Below are positions 8,119-18,701 of a DNA stretch of 55,610 nt, piece by piece. The DNA is from Actinobacteria bacterium HGW-Actinobacteria-5. GTDB taxonomy: Bacteria; Actinomycetota; Actinomycetes; Propionibacteriales; Propionibacteriaceae. The notes below the pieces were generated by a model that ran no database searches, was not told the origin of the DNA, and saw only the letters and a list, made by a program, of their open reading frames with translations. The position numbers and the translations under genes were made by a program. Location of the stretch: NCBI GenBank assembly GCA_002843035.1, contig PHEV01000023.1, forward strand, positions 1-55,610. The letters run 5' to 3'. Each line of letters begins with the position of its first letter. Position 1 is the first letter of the stretch.

Positions 8119-9594
8119 CTATCCGCTCAGCCTGGCGACCGCAGCGGCGAAGGCATCACCGCGGGCCGCGTAGTCGGTGTACATGTCCTTGCTCGCGCAA
8201 CCCGGGGCGAGCAGAACCACGTCACCGGGCACTGCCCGGGACGCCGCCCACTCCACAGCCTGTTGCATCGCTCCATGATCGCCGGTGTCCAGCACGTTCA
8301 CGGGTACTTCCGGTGCGTGTCGGGCCAGAGCGTCCGCGATCACGTGGCGGTCGACGCCCAGCAGGACCGCCGCCCGCAGCCTCGGGGCGACCTCAGCGAC
8401 CAGGTCGTCGAAGCTGGTCCCCTTGGCCTGGCCGCCGGCGATCCACACCACGTGGTCGAACGCAGCCAGGGACGCGGCGGCGGCGTGGGGGTTCGTCGCC
8501 TTGGAGTCGTCCACGTAGCGCACGCCGTCCCGCTCGGCGACGGTCTGGATCCGGTGGTCGCCGATCCGCAGCCGCTGCAGGCCCTGCGCGACGGCCGGGG
8601 GCGGCACCCCGAACGAGCGGGCCAGGGCGGCTGCGGCCAGGGCGTTCTCGACGTTATGCGGAGCGTAGGGGACGACGTCGGCCAGCTTGGCCAGCTCGAC
8701 GGCGGAGTCGCGCCGCTGCGAGATGAAGGCCCGGTCGACCAGCAGGTCGTCCACCACCCCGACCATGGAAGGGCCGGGGATGCCCAACGTGAACCCGATC
8801 GCCCGGGCGCCCTCCACCACCTCGGCGTCCTCGACCATGTGCTCGGTGGCGAGGTCGGCCACGTTGTAGACGCAGGAGTTCCTGACCCGGGAGTAGATCC
8901 GGGCCTTGTCGGCGGCGTAGGCGGCCATCGGGTCGGTAACCCCGGGCGGCCAGCCCGCAGCGTCGGCGTACCACTCCAGGTGGTCGGGCGCGAGGTTCAG
9001 CACGGCCGCGGAGTGCAGGGAGAGGCTGTTCGTCCAGTGCAGCTGGAAACTCGACAGCTCCACGGCGAGGACGTCGTAGGTCACCTCGTCGAGCACCGCC
9101 TCGACGATCGGACGGCCGACGTTGCCGACCGCGGACGTACGCAGCCCTGCGGCGGTGAGCATCGACTCGAGCATCCCGACCGTGGTGGTCTTGCCATTCG
9201 TCCCGGTCACCGCCAGCCACGGCACCTGCCGGTCGGGCAGGCTCATCCGCCAGGCCAGTTCCACCTCGCCCCACACCGGGACCCCGCGCAGCGCAGCCTG
9301 GGCGAGCAGCGGCGCGGACGGGCGCCAGCCGGGCGAGGTGACCACCAGGTCGGCCTCGGCCGGCAGCGTCGCGGTTGCCCCGGGCCCGAGCCGGACGGTG
9401 GCGTCCAGCATCTCCAGCACGGTCGCCTTCTCGGTGTTGACCGGGCTGTCCGACTCGTCCAGCACCACCACCCGCGCGCCGAGGTCGAGCAACCCGTCCG
9501 CCGCGGCGAAACCGGACGTGCCCAGCCCTGCGACCACGACGGTGGCCTGCGGCCACGGCGAGAGGCGGTCGGCGCCTGCGATCCAGTCCTTCAC
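8119..9594 (-). CDS. murD: UDP-N-acetylmuramoylalanine--D-glutamate ligase MurD
   Basis: MurD adds D-glutamate to UDP-MurNAc-L-Ala. The start is a GTG (9594-9592) sharing one base with the mraY stop, giving 491 residues. An ATG 17 codons further upstream lies inside mraY and is unlikely. Residues near the N-terminus ([17 protein letters not shown]) form the UMA-binding fold. The ATP loop [12 protein letters not shown], the LSSFQL motif and the [11 protein letters not shown] motif are typical of MurD. It follows mraY and precedes ftsW, the standard order, and coupled translation is likely at the mraY junction. Confidence 0.96.
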   Translation of the reverse strand: MKDWIAGADRLSPWPQATVVVAGLGTSGFAAADGLLDLGARVVVLDESDSPVNTEKATVLEMLDATVRLGPGATATLPAEADLVVTSPGWRPSAPLLAQAALRGVPVWGEVELAWRMSLPDRQVPWLAVTGTNGKTTTVGMLESMLTAAGLRTSAVGNVGRPIVEAVLDEVTYDVLAVELSSFQLHWTNSLSLHSAAVLNLAPDHLEWYADAAGWPPGVTDPMAAYAADKARIYSRVRNSCVYNVADLATEHMVEDAEVVEGARAIGFTLGIPGPSMVGVVDDLLVDRAFISQRRDSAVELAKLADVVPYAPHNVENALAAAALARSFGVPPPAVAQGLQRLRIGDHRIQTVAERDGVRYVDDSKATNPHAAAASLAAFDHVVWIAGGQAKGTSFDDLVAEVAPRLRAAVLLGVDRHVIADALARHAPEVPVNVLDTGDHGAMQQAVEWAASRAVPGDVVLLAPGCASKDMYTDYAARGDAFAAAVARLSG

Positions 9595-10658
9595 TAGCCG
9601 ACGACCCACTCGGCGTAGAACAGGCCCAGGCCCGCGGCCGCGCACAACCCGCAGATGATCCAGAACCGGATCGTGATCGTGACCTCCGCCCAGCCGAGCA
9701 GTTCGAAGTGGTGCTGCAGCGGAGCCATCTTGAACAGCCGTTTACCGCCGGAGAGCTTGAACCAGCCGACCTGCAGCACCACCGACATCGTGATGATCAC
9801 GAACAGCCCTGCGATCACGACCATCAGCAGCTCCGTGCGGGTGAACACGCTCAGGGCGGCCAGCGCGCCGCCGATCGCCAGCGAACCGGTGTCACCCATG
9901 AAGATCTTCGCCGGGCTGGCGTTCCACCACAGGAAGCCGAAGCACGCACCCGCGAGCGCGATCGAGACCGCAGCCAGGTCGTGCGGGTCGCGCACCTCGT
10001 AGCACAGCGGACCGGCGTCCGCCCAGGCGCAGGACTGGTTGTACTGCCACACGTTCACGAAGCCGTAGGTGGCGAACACCAGGGTGCTCGCGCCAGTGGC
10101 CAGGCCGTCGAGGCCGTCGGTCAGGTTGGCCGCATTCGACCACGCGGCGATCAGGAACACGATCCAGAGCACGGCCGCCCAGATCGGCAGCTGCAGCCAC
10201 GGGAAGTTGCGCAGGAACGAGATCGCCTCGCTGGCGGGCGTGATGCCGCGGGCGTCCGGGAACTGGAAGGAGAGCAGGGCGAATGCCACCGCCACCGCCG
10301 TCTGCAGGGCGAACTTGGCCCAGGCGTGCAGGCCGAGCGACCGGGCCTTGCTGATCTTGATCCAGTCGTCCGCCAGCCCGACCAGGCCGAGCCCGGTGAA
10401 CAGTCCGAGCGCGAGCAGGGCGGACGCGGTCGGTGGAGTGCTGGTGAGCAGGTGCGCGGCCGTGTAGGCGAACAGCACGCTGATGATGATCACGATGCCG
10501 CCCATCGTGGGCGTGCCGCGCTTGGTGTGGTGGCTGGTCGGCCCGTCGTCGCGGATGAACTGCCCGTAGCCGCGGCTGACCAGGAACTTGATCGCGTACC
10601 GCGTGCCCAGCAGGGTGCCCAGCATGGCGATCCCGCCGGCGAGCAGGATGCTCCTCAT
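9594..10658 (-). CDS. mraY: Phospho-MurNAc-pentapeptide transferase MraY
   Basis: MraY makes lipid I by transferring phospho-MurNAc-pentapeptide to undecaprenyl phosphate. The start ATG (10658-10656) overlaps the murF stop (ATGA), giving 354 residues. About ten membrane helices are predicted. The catalytic acidic motifs are present: GLADDWIKI (DD pair), [10 protein letters not shown], and FMGDTGSLA. The late [11 protein letters not shown] motif is the MraY signature that distinguishes it from WecA-type enzymes. TMGG near [11 protein letters not shown] is also conserved. It lies in the centre of the dcw operon. Confidence 0.97.
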   Translation of the reverse strand: MRSILLAGGIAMLGTLLGTRYAIKFLVSRGYGQFIRDDGPTSHHTKRGTPTMGGIVIIISVLFAYTAAHLLTSTPPTASALLALGLFTGLGLVGLADDWIKISKARSLGLHAWAKFALQTAVAVAFALLSFQFPDARGITPASEAISFLRNFPWLQLPIWAAVLWIVFLIAAWSNAANLTDGLDGLATGASTLVFATYGFVNVWQYNQSCAWADAGPLCYEVRDPHDLAAVSIALAGACFGFLWWNASPAKIFMGDTGSLAIGGALAALSVFTRTELLMVVIAGLFVIITMSVVLQVGWFKLSGGKRLFKMAPLQHHFELLGWAEVTITIRFWIICGLCAAAGLGLFYAEWVVG

Positions 10659-12049
10659 CGTCCGTCCTCCGCTGAGAGCTGTTCGGCCACGGTCTCCAAC
10701 GCTAATCCCCGGGAAGCCTTCACCAACACCACGTCCGCCGGCCGCAGCCACGCCGACGCCGCCTCGACAGCGATCTCGCGGCTGGGCGCGAACATCGTCG
10801 CGGGCCCGTACCCGGCGGCGAAGTCCGGTGAGTGGGCACCGATCACGATCAGCGCGTCGACGCCGAGCTCCGCGGCCAGGGTCCCGGTCGCGCGGTGTTC
10901 GGCCGGGGCGTCCGAACCGAGTTCGAGCATGTCGCCCAGCACCGCCAGCAGCCGTCCGCCCGGCCGGCGCAGGGACGCGAGGGTGCGCAGCGCTGCGGTC
11001 ATCGAGTCGGGGTTGGCGTTGTACGCGTCGTTCACGACCAGCACGCCGTCCGCCCGTTCGGTCAGCTCCATCCGCCAGTGCGACCGCGCGGTGGCCGTGG
11101 AGAGAGCCGCGGCGACATCGTCCACCGGGATGCCCTGGCTCAGCCCAACCGCCGCGGCGGCGAGGGCGTTGCCGACCTGATGGGCGCCGGAGACGAGCAG
11201 CTGGACGGGCGCACGGGCGGCGCCGGCGTGCAGGGTGAAAGCGGGACGCTGCAGCGCGTCCGCCGTGACCCCGGACGCCCAGACCCGCTCCTCGCCCCAG
11301 GACGGCTCGCCGGACGTGCTGAACGCGGCGGTGCGGGCCGTGGTGCGGGACCGCATCGCGGTGACCAGCGGATCGTCGGCGTTCAGCACGGCCCAGCCGT
11401 CCGCGGACACGGCCTCCACCAGTTCGCCCTTCGCCTGCGCGATCGCCTCGACCGAGCCGAACTCGCCGAGGTGGGCGTGGCCCACGTTGATCACCACGCC
11501 GACCTGCGGCGGCACGATCTCGCACAGCCAGGTGATGTGGCCCTGCCCGCGGGCGCCCATCTCACTGACCAGGAATCGGGTGTCGGGCGTGACGCGGGTG
11601 GCGGTCAGCGGCACCCCGATCTCGTTGTTGAACGAACCGACAGGGGCCACGGTCTCCCCGGCCACGCCGAGCACCTGCGCGACCAGATCCTTGGTACTGG
11701 TCTTGCCCGAGGAGCCGGTGATGCCGATCGTGACCATTCCGGCGGCCGTCCCCTCCGCTGCGATCGCGGAGCCGAGGGCTGCCAGCCCCGCTCCGACGTC
11801 GGGAACCACCAGTTGCGGGACGGGGAGCTCCAGTTCCCTGGCCACCAGCACGGCCGCCGCGCCGGCCGCGACCGCCCGGTCGGCGAAGTCGTGACCATCG
11901 GCGTGCTCGCCCGGCAGGGCGACGAACAGGCAGCCGGGAGTGACGGCGCGGGAGTCGATCACCACGTCCGGGCCCACGCTCGCACCGGCGTCCCCGACCA
12001 GCCGGGCGCCGGTGAGGGCGGCCAGCCGGCCGCTGTCATGCGCGCGCAT
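10655..12049 (-). CDS. murF: UDP-MurNAc-tripeptide--D-alanyl-D-alanine ligase MurF
   Basis: MurF adds the D-Ala-D-Ala dipeptide to complete the UDP-MurNAc pentapeptide. The 464-residue protein carries the ATP motif ITGSSGKTSTKD, the MGARGQGHI substrate motif, NVGHAHLGEFGS and the NDAYNANPDSM motif, which is diagnostic for MurF. Its start lies 14 bases inside murE (shared 12036-12049), and its stop overlaps the mraY start, so the three genes are translationally chained. The length is normal for the family. Confidence 0.96.
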   Translation of the reverse strand: MRAHDSGRLAALTGARLVGDAGASVGPDVVIDSRAVTPGCLFVALPGEHADGHDFADRAVAAGAAAVLVARELELPVPQLVVPDVGAGLAALGSAIAAEGTAAGMVTIGITGSSGKTSTKDLVAQVLGVAGETVAPVGSFNNEIGVPLTATRVTPDTRFLVSEMGARGQGHITWLCEIVPPQVGVVINVGHAHLGEFGSVEAIAQAKGELVEAVSADGWAVLNADDPLVTAMRSRTTARTAAFSTSGEPSWGEERVWASGVTADALQRPAFTLHAGAARAPVQLLVSGAHQVGNALAAAAVGLSQGIPVDDVAAALSTATARSHWRMELTERADGVLVVNDAYNANPDSMTAALRTLASLRRPGGRLLAVLGDMLELGSDAPAEHRATGTLAAELGVDALIVIGAHSPDFAAGYGPATMFAPSREIAVEAASAWLRPADVVLVKASRGLALETVAEQLSAEDGR

Positions 12050-13559
12050 CGCCGCCTCCGTTCAGGTCGGCCCAGGTTCGGCTCACCACGACTACATCGT
12101 CGAACGGGACCCGGCGATCGGCCAACTCCTGCCCCGTTTCGTGCCCCTTGCCCAGCACAGCGACCCAGTCGCCCGGTTCGGACAGCCGCAGCGCCAGCCG
12201 GATGGCATCGGCACGCGCGCCGCCGTCCACGACTCGGGCGCCGCTGGTGGCGGCGGCTTGCCTCGCCCCGGCCAGGACGGCGGCACGGATCGCTTCCGGC
12301 GCCTCGCTGCGCGGATTGTCGTCGGTCACCACCACGACGGACGCGCCGTTCGCTGCGGCCGCCCCCATCGGTCCGCGCTTGGCCTGGTCCCGGTCGCCGC
12401 CGCAGCCGAGCACCGCGATCCGACGGCCCGGGGGCAAGGCGTCGAGGGCCGCCGTCACTGCCTCGGGCGTGTGCGCGAAGTCCACCACGACCCCCGGAGC
12501 GCCCGCGCCCAGGTCGACCCGTTGCATCCGGCCTGGCACGAACGCCTCGGCGAAGCCGGGCAACGCCCGGTCGAGGTCGACGCCGCCCACCTCGAGCATC
12601 GCGACCGCCGTGGCGGCGTTGCGCAGGTTGAACTCGCCCAGCAGGCCGAGGGCGAACGACCGCTCCCCCGCCGGCGTGCCCAGCCGGACGCTGCTGCTGC
12701 CGTCCGCGGCGAGGTCGATGGCGAGCGGCCGGTAGTCGCCGGCCGCTCCCGTCGTGACCAGTGGCACGTTGCCGGCGCGCAGTTCTTCGGCCAGCCGCGC
12801 CCCGTAGGGGTCGTCGATGTTCACCACTGCCGTGCGGCAGCGACCGTCGCGGAAGAGGCTGGCCTTGGCCTGGAAGTAGTCCTCCTGGTCGGCGTGGAAG
12901 TCGAGGTGGTCGCGGCCGAGGTTGGTGAAGCCCGCCACGTCGAAGACCAGCCCTTCCACCCGGTTCAGCGCCAGCGCGTGCGAGGACACCTCCATCGCGA
13001 CCGCGTCCGCACCGTGCTCGACGAGGAAGGCCAGCAGCGCCTGCAGGTCGGGCGACTCCGGGGTGGTCACCGTGGTGCGTCCGGATGCCAGCTGCTCCCC
13101 GGCGAGGGCGAACCCGATGGTGCCGATCGTGCCGACCCGCTGCCCCGCTGCGGTGAGCCCGGCCGCGAGCAGGAAGGTGGTGCTGGTCTTGCCCGCCGTC
13201 CCGGTCACCCCGTACAGCGCCAGCCGCTCTCCCGGGCGTCCGTACACCTCCGCGGCGAGGCCGGCCATCCGGCTGCGCGGGTCGTCCACGACCACGACCG
13301 GAACCCCGAGCCCCGCGAGCAGGCCCGCGCCGGCGGCGTCGGTGAGCACTGCCGCCGCGCCGCCCGCAACGGCCTGGGCGGCGAAGCGGGCGCCGTGGGT
13401 GGCCTGGCCGGGCAGCGCAACGTAGAGGTCACCGGGCCGGATGGCGCGCGAGTCCAGGCTGACGCCCGTGACGGGTACGTCCGCTGCCCCGGGCAGGATC
13501 GCGGAAAGCAGCGTCCCCCGGGTGCCTGAGGGTCGCAACACCGCGGGCGAGGTGGTCAT
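12036..13559 (-). CDS. murE: UDP-MurNAc-L-Ala-D-Glu--diaminopimelate ligase MurE
   Basis: MurE adds the third stem-peptide residue. The 507-residue protein has the N-terminal uridine-binding domain (SLDSRAIRPGDLYVALPG), the ATP loop GTAGKTSTTF, and the motif DNPRSEAPEAI in the C-terminal domain. DNPR is the sequence associated with diaminopimelate-specific enzymes; lysine enzymes differ there. LL- and meso-DAP cannot be told apart from this motif alone. The start is six bases after the ftsI stop and the end overlaps murF by 14 bases. Confidence 0.96.
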   Translation of the reverse strand: MTTSPAVLRPSGTRGTLLSAILPGAADVPVTGVSLDSRAIRPGDLYVALPGQATHGARFAAQAVAGGAAAVLTDAAGAGLLAGLGVPVVVVDDPRSRMAGLAAEVYGRPGERLALYGVTGTAGKTSTTFLLAAGLTAAGQRVGTIGTIGFALAGEQLASGRTTVTTPESPDLQALLAFLVEHGADAVAMEVSSHALALNRVEGLVFDVAGFTNLGRDHLDFHADQEDYFQAKASLFRDGRCRTAVVNIDDPYGARLAEELRAGNVPLVTTGAAGDYRPLAIDLAADGSSSVRLGTPAGERSFALGLLGEFNLRNAATAVAMLEVGGVDLDRALPGFAEAFVPGRMQRVDLGAGAPGVVVDFAHTPEAVTAALDALPPGRRIAVLGCGGDRDQAKRGPMGAAAANGASVVVVTDDNPRSEAPEAIRAAVLAGARQAAATSGARVVDGGARADAIRLALRLSEPGDWVAVLGKGHETGQELADRRVPFDDVVVVSRTWADLNGGGDARA

Positions 13560-13565
13560 GGCCGG

Positions 13566-15428
13566 TTACTTTAACTTCTTCTGCTTCGGTCCGATGGGCA
13601 GGTGCGGCACCTTGCCGGTCGACTGCGGGACGCCGTAGCGGGTGAGCGCGATCGACATCATGTCCTGCACCGCCGGGCCGGCCACGGAGACGCCGGCCGA
13701 GCCCCGGGTCGCGCTGTCCACGACCACGTAGACCAGGACCTGCGGGTTCTCCACCGGCGCCACGCTGATCGCCGAGGTGACCAGACCACGGAAGCAGTGG
13801 CAGCTCTGGACGTACTTGCGGGAGGTTCCGGTCTTGGCCCCGACCCGGTAGCCCTGCACGTCGAAGGTGTGGCCGACGCTCTGCTGCGCCATGGTCTCCA
13901 TCATCGACATCAGGTCGGCAGAGGTCTCGGAGGAGACCACCCGGCGCGGCGCGGCCGTGGCCGGTTCGGCCGAGCTGCCGTCCGGCTGGGTGATCGACTC
14001 GATCAGCCGGGGCGCGTTGTAGACCCCGCCGTTGGCGACTCCCGCGATCGCTGCGGCCTCCTGCAGCAGCGTCACCGAGACCGCGCTGCCGCCGAAGGCC
14101 GTGCCGTCTCGGCTGTAGCCCGGCATGTTCTCGCCGGCGAGCGTTCCGGTGACCTCGCCGGGGAGCCCGACCCCGGTCCTGGCGCCGAGGCCGAAGTTCA
14201 CGTAGTACTGCCGCAGCGCGTTCGGGTCGGCCTTCCTGGCGAGCAGGATCGTGCCGGTGTTGGACGACTTGGCCAGGACCCCGCGGGCGTAGAGCCTGGT
14301 CCCGTCCGGCACCCCCGAGCCGCCGATCATCTGGTCGCCGGACTTGAGTTGGGCGGGCACCTTCACCACGGTGGTCGGCGTGATCAGGCCCATGTCGATC
14401 AGCGCGGAGAGGGTGAGCACCTTCTGCACGCTGCCCGGGGTGTACGGGGTGGTCACGGCCCGTACCCACAGGTCGTCGGGGTTGGACTTGCCGTAGTCGT
14501 TGGGATCGAAGCTCGGGTACTGCGAGAGTGCGAGCACCTCGCCGGTCTTGATGTTCATCACGACCGCCATGCCGTACTTCCCGTTGGCCTGGCGCACCCG
14601 GTCGCCGAGGATCTGGTCGACCTGCCACTGCAGGCCGGAGTCGAGGGTGGTCTGGATGCTCCGTCCGTCCACCGGTTCGACCAGGGCGCTGTCACCGAGC
14701 GGGATGCGGCCGTTCGGCGAGACCTCGTAGGCCTCCTTCCCGTCCTTGCCGGTGAGGACGGAGTTCTGTGCGTATTCCAGGCCGGCACCGCCGGTGCCGT
14801 CCGCCTTGACGAAGCCGATCACATTCGCCGCAACGGCCCGGTTGGGGTAGACGCGGGTCGGCTGGCTCTCGTCCGAGAGCCCGACGAGCTTCTCCGCGCT
14901 CATCGCGGTCTGGATCTGCCGGTAGGTCGCGGCCGAAACCCTGGTCGCCACCTCCTGGTACGACTCGCCCTTCCCGGTCTTGGTCAGCTTCGGCAGGTAG
15001 TCGTCCGCCGTTCCGCCGAGGTACTGCACGAGGATGGCGGCGATCTTGTCCGGGGCTGCTGCGGCGGCGACCTTGTCGGAGTCGGTCATGGGCGCGTTGC
15101 CGCGTCCGTTCGTCCGGATCAGCTTCGCGTCCGCGAGGATCCGGACGGTGTCCTGGGTCTCGGCGAGCACCTCGCCGTTGCGGTCGGTGATCGTGCCGCG
15201 CATCGCCGGCAGCACGTGGCTCACCGTCATCTGGTCCGCAGCCTGCTCCGCCACGCTGCCGGCGTCGATCGCCTGAACCTGCACGGCCCGGCCCGCGGCA
15301 AGGGAGAACACGACTGCCACCGTGATCAGCAGGGCACGCAGGCGGGAGGACGAGCGCGCCAGCGGCAGCCTCGGCCTGCGCTTGCGGGCAGGCTTCGGGG
15401 CGAAGAACCGATCCAGCGGCCTGCTCAC
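13566..15428 (-). CDS. ftsI: Division transpeptidase FtsI/PBP2b (class B penicillin-binding protein)
   Basis: This class B PBP cross-links septal peptidoglycan together with FtsW. The 620-residue protein has a basic cytoplasmic tail, one membrane anchor at about residues 30-50, a PBP dimerisation domain (MRGTITDRNGEVLA near 76) and a transpeptidase domain with all three active-site motifs: S333-V-Q-K336 (acyl-serine), S388-S-N390 and K532-T-G534. There are no C-terminal PASTA repeats; the sequence ends in a short lysine-rich tail. Its start overlaps the ftsL-like gene (ATGA), which fits an FtsL-FtsI-FtsW complex. Confidence 0.95.
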   Translation of the reverse strand: MSRPLDRFFAPKPARKRRPRLPLARSSSRLRALLITVAVVFSLAAGRAVQVQAIDAGSVAEQAADQMTVSHVLPAMRGTITDRNGEVLAETQDTVRILADAKLIRTNGRGNAPMTDSDKVAAAAAPDKIAAILVQYLGGTADDYLPKLTKTGKGESYQEVATRVSAATYRQIQTAMSAEKLVGLSDESQPTRVYPNRAVAANVIGFVKADGTGGAGLEYAQNSVLTGKDGKEAYEVSPNGRIPLGDSALVEPVDGRSIQTTLDSGLQWQVDQILGDRVRQANGKYGMAVVMNIKTGEVLALSQYPSFDPNDYGKSNPDDLWVRAVTTPYTPGSVQKVLTLSALIDMGLITPTTVVKVPAQLKSGDQMIGGSGVPDGTRLYARGVLAKSSNTGTILLARKADPNALRQYYVNFGLGARTGVGLPGEVTGTLAGENMPGYSRDGTAFGGSAVSVTLLQEAAAIAGVANGGVYNAPRLIESITQPDGSSAEPATAAPRRVVSSETSADLMSMMETMAQQSVGHTFDVQGYRVGAKTGTSRKYVQSCHCFRGLVTSAISVAPVENPQVLVYVVVDSATRGSAGVSVAGPAVQDMMSIALTRYGVPQSTGKVPHLPIGPKQKKLK

Positions 15429-16021
15429 TGGCCCGCCCCCTTCTTCGCGGCCTCCTCAGCCTTCTTCCTGGCCGCCTCCTCCGCCTTCTTCTTCGCCGCC
15501 TCTTCGGCCTTCTTCTTCTCGGCCTTCAGCTTCGCCTTGCGCTCGGCCTCCGCCTTGGCCAGCGCCTTGATCTGGGCGTCGGCCTGTTCGGGCGTGAGGT
15601 AGCGGACGCTCGGGATCTCGACTCCGGTGACGGAGATCGCCGTGCCGACCACGGTCCCGTCCGGCAGCACGATCTGCGCGCCGTACGGGTTCGGCCGCAT
15701 CCCGAGTTTCTGCGCCGCGACGGCAAGGTTCTGCACCGAGCGGGCGTCCGCGACCTGGGCCTGGAGGGCGGCCAGCTGGTCGGCGAGCTGGTCGGCCTCG
15801 GCCTGCTTCTTCTGCACGACGAACGTCTGGTTCTGCAGCGCGGTGGTGAGCACCAGCAGGCCGACCATGCCGGCGGCCAGGACGAGGGCGACGACCATCG
15901 CGAACGGGACCGTCGCCATCCGGCGGCGACGCGTCGGCACCGGCCGCAGCCGCGGCCGTGGGGTGGTCGTCGGATCCGGAGCGGAGCGACGTTCCGGGCG
16001 GGGTGCCGGCATGGCCGTCAT
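15425..16021 (-). CDS. FtsL-like divisome protein with Lys/Ala/Glu repeat tail
   Basis: A 198-residue bitopic protein in the ftsL position between rsmH and ftsI. A proline- and arginine-rich cytoplasmic tail (1-35) is followed by a membrane helix at about 36-60, then a short coiled coil (about 68-98) rich in Gln, Ala and Asp. A conserved-looking segment follows (LGMRPNPYGAQIVLPDGTVV, about 106-125). The last 50 residues are an unusual charged tail with repeating KKAEEAA units. Canonical FtsL has the short helix plus coiled coil but no such tail. ATGA overlaps on both sides couple it to rsmH and ftsI. I call it FtsL-like from topology and position, not from motif identity. Confidence 0.8.
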   Translation of the reverse strand: MTAMPAPRPERRSAPDPTTTPRPRLRPVPTRRRRMATVPFAMVVALVLAAGMVGLLVLTTALQNQTFVVQKKQAEADQLADQLAALQAQVADARSVQNLAVAAQKLGMRPNPYGAQIVLPDGTVVGTAISVTGVEIPSVRYLTPEQADAQIKALAKAEAERKAKLKAEKKKAEEAAKKKAEEAARKKAEEAAKKGAGQ

Positions 16022-16992
16022 CGGGGGTCCTCCTGGTTGCGGGTGATGCCACGCAGTCGTGCCGACGCGGCTCGGGGGTTGACGGTGACCTCGGCGGCGT
16101 CCGGTCGTTCGGCGCCACGGGTGAGCAGGGTGAACCGCGCCCGGTACCCGGCCGGGACGTCGGGGACGCCCGGCGGCACGTGGTCCCTGGCCGCCTCGGC
16201 GAAGGTGCGCTTGACCAACCGGTCCTCGCCGGAGTGGTAGGCGAGCACGGCCAGGCGCCCGCCCGGCGCCAGCGCGTCGAGCGCCGCGGGCAGCACGGCC
16301 GAAAGGGAGTCCAGCTCGCCGTTGACCACGATCCGCAGCGCCTGGAAGGTGCGCTTGGCGGGATGCCCGCCGCTGTTGCGCTGCGCGATCGGGATGGCGT
16401 CCGCGACCAGCCGGACCAGTCGGGCAGAGGACGTGAACGGCTCCACCTCGCGCGCCGCCACGATCGCCCCGGCGATCCGGCGCGCGTTGCGCTCCTCACC
16501 GTAGATACGCAGGATCCGGGCGAGCTCTGTGGCGGGCCAGGTGTTGACGATGGTGGCAGCGGTGAGTTCGGAGTCGGGGTCCATCCGCATGTCCAGGGGC
16601 GCGTCCACTGCGTAGGCGAAGCCGCGTTCGGCCCGGTCGATCTGCAGCGAAGACAGGCCGAGGTCGAGCAGGATCCCCTCGACCCGCGCCAGCCCGGCCG
16701 CGGCCAGGACGTCGGGGAGCTCGTGGTAGACCGCCCGGAACAGCCGGACCCGGTCGCCGAAGCGGGCCAGCCGGTCGCCCGCGATGGCGAGGGCTGCAGG
16801 GTCGCGGTCGATGCCGACCAGTCGCGCCTGCGGGCACGCGTCCAGCACCAGCGCGGCGTGGCCGCCGAGTCCGAGGGTGCCGTCGACGCAAGTGGCGCCG
16901 GGTGCGTCGAGGGCCGGGGCGAGGAGCTCGACGATCCGGGCGGCGAGTACCGGCACGTGGGTGGCCGGTGTGCGACCGTCCGCAGAATCCAT
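16018..16992 (-). CDS. rsmH: 16S rRNA (cytosine1402-N4)-methyltransferase RsmH
   Basis: RsmH (MraW) methylates N4 of C1402 in 16S rRNA at the decoding centre, using S-adenosylmethionine. The chosen ATG (16992-16990) gives 324 residues and places the family opening HVPVLAARIVELL at residue 12; an upstream in-frame ATG would add 42 atypical residues. Motifs seen are DGTLGLGGHA (SAM loop), GIDRDPAAL, ILLDLGLSSLQID and the late VLAYHSGEDRLVKRTF. It follows mraZ after 150 bases and overlaps the ftsL-like gene, as in most dcw clusters. Confidence 0.96.
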   Translation of the reverse strand: MDSADGRTPATHVPVLAARIVELLAPALDAPGATCVDGTLGLGGHAALVLDACPQARLVGIDRDPAALAIAGDRLARFGDRVRLFRAVYHELPDVLAAAGLARVEGILLDLGLSSLQIDRAERGFAYAVDAPLDMRMDPDSELTAATIVNTWPATELARILRIYGEERNARRIAGAIVAAREVEPFTSSARLVRLVADAIPIAQRNSGGHPAKRTFQALRIVVNGELDSLSAVLPAALDALAPGGRLAVLAYHSGEDRLVKRTFAEAARDHVPPGVPDVPAGYRARFTLLTRGAERPDAAEVTVNPRAASARLRGITRNQEDPR

Positions 16993-17142
16993 GCCCGACC
17001 CTCGTCTGCGCTCGTCCGAACCAACGGGGCTCGTGCGTCGTGGTTCCAGTCCGCGTTGCTCGGCGCCTGGCACCGGGGAAGGTGCGCCAGGAACCGGCGA
17101 CGCGGGCTGGAGCCGCACCGCACGAGCCGGTGCGTGCTGTGG

Positions 17143-17571
17143 TCAGCCCACAGCGGGTGTTCCGTCATCCATGGCCGCGAAGGCCTCTTCGTGTGCTGCC
17201 GCGTACTCCGCCCAGGTCGCCGCGTCCCACACCTCGAGGCGGTTGAACGCCCCGATCACGACGATCTCCTTCGACAGGCCCGCATAGGCCCGCAGCGGTA
17301 GCGGGACGGTGACCCGACCCTGACTGTCCGGCAACTCGTCCGAGGCGCCCGAGGCCACCATGCGCTGGTAGTCCCGCACTCCCCGGTTCGTGGAGGGACC
17401 ATTCGCGCTGTTCGCAACCTCGGCCATGAATGCCTCGGTCGGCCAGACCGCCAGGCAGCGGTCCTGGGCGCGGGTGATCACGAGTCCGTCGGCCAACTGA
17501 TCGCGAAACTTCGCGGGCAGGAAGAACCGGCCTTTCTCGTCGAGCTTGGGGGTGTAGGTGCCCAGGAACAC
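17143..17571 (-). CDS. mraZ: Transcriptional regulator MraZ
   Basis: MraZ is a double SpoVT/AbrB-like domain protein that binds repeats upstream of its own gene and represses the dcw operon. The 142-residue protein starts at a GTG (17571-17569) preceded by AAAGGGGAG. It opens with FLGTYTPKLDEKGRFFLPAKFRD, the hallmark first domain, and has the second copy at DSQGRVTVPLPLRAYAGLSKE. The first gene of the cluster, it is preceded directly by four GTGG boxes, consistent with autoregulation. The C-terminus is slightly shorter than in some homologues. Confidence 0.96.
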   Translation of the reverse strand: MFLGTYTPKLDEKGRFFLPAKFRDQLADGLVITRAQDRCLAVWPTEAFMAEVANSANGPSTNRGVRDYQRMVASGASDELPDSQGRVTVPLPLRAYAGLSKEIVVIGAFNRLEVWDAATWAEYAAAHEEAFAAMDDGTPAVG

Positions 17572-17586
17572 GGGTCCACTCCCCTT

Positions 17587-17630
17587 TCACCTTCCTCCAC
17601 TTGGCGCCACCATACTCCACTTTCCACCAC
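17587..17630 (-). promoter_or_regulatory. MraZ operator: GTGG boxes at 10-bp period
   Basis: Reading the minus strand towards mraZ, GTGG starts at 17630, 17620, 17610 and 17600, followed by GTGA at 17590. The intervening six bases vary, so the period is exactly ten bases, one helical turn. Known MraZ operators are arrays of TGGGN or GTGG-type boxes separated by about five to six bases. The last box runs into the ribosome site of mraZ, so bound protein would also cover the start region. I could not identify a convincing -10/-35 pair; TATGGT inside the array is one candidate -10. Confidence 0.75.
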
Positions 17631-17731
17631 TGGACACTCCTTTTGGTGGCAAATCGCTCCCCCGTGGAGTTCCCGCCCGCTGCCAGGGACTGGCGTGGAC
17701 GCATAAGGTGGGCGCGCGGGAGGGAGACAGC

Positions 17732-18700
<969 letters not shown>

Positions 18701-18701
18701 G

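Noticed and set aside
15440-15540. Triplet-like CTTCTT repeats as a CRISPR or regulatory array
   Set aside because: They encode the Lys/Ala/Glu tail in frame; units are short and imperfect with no spacers.
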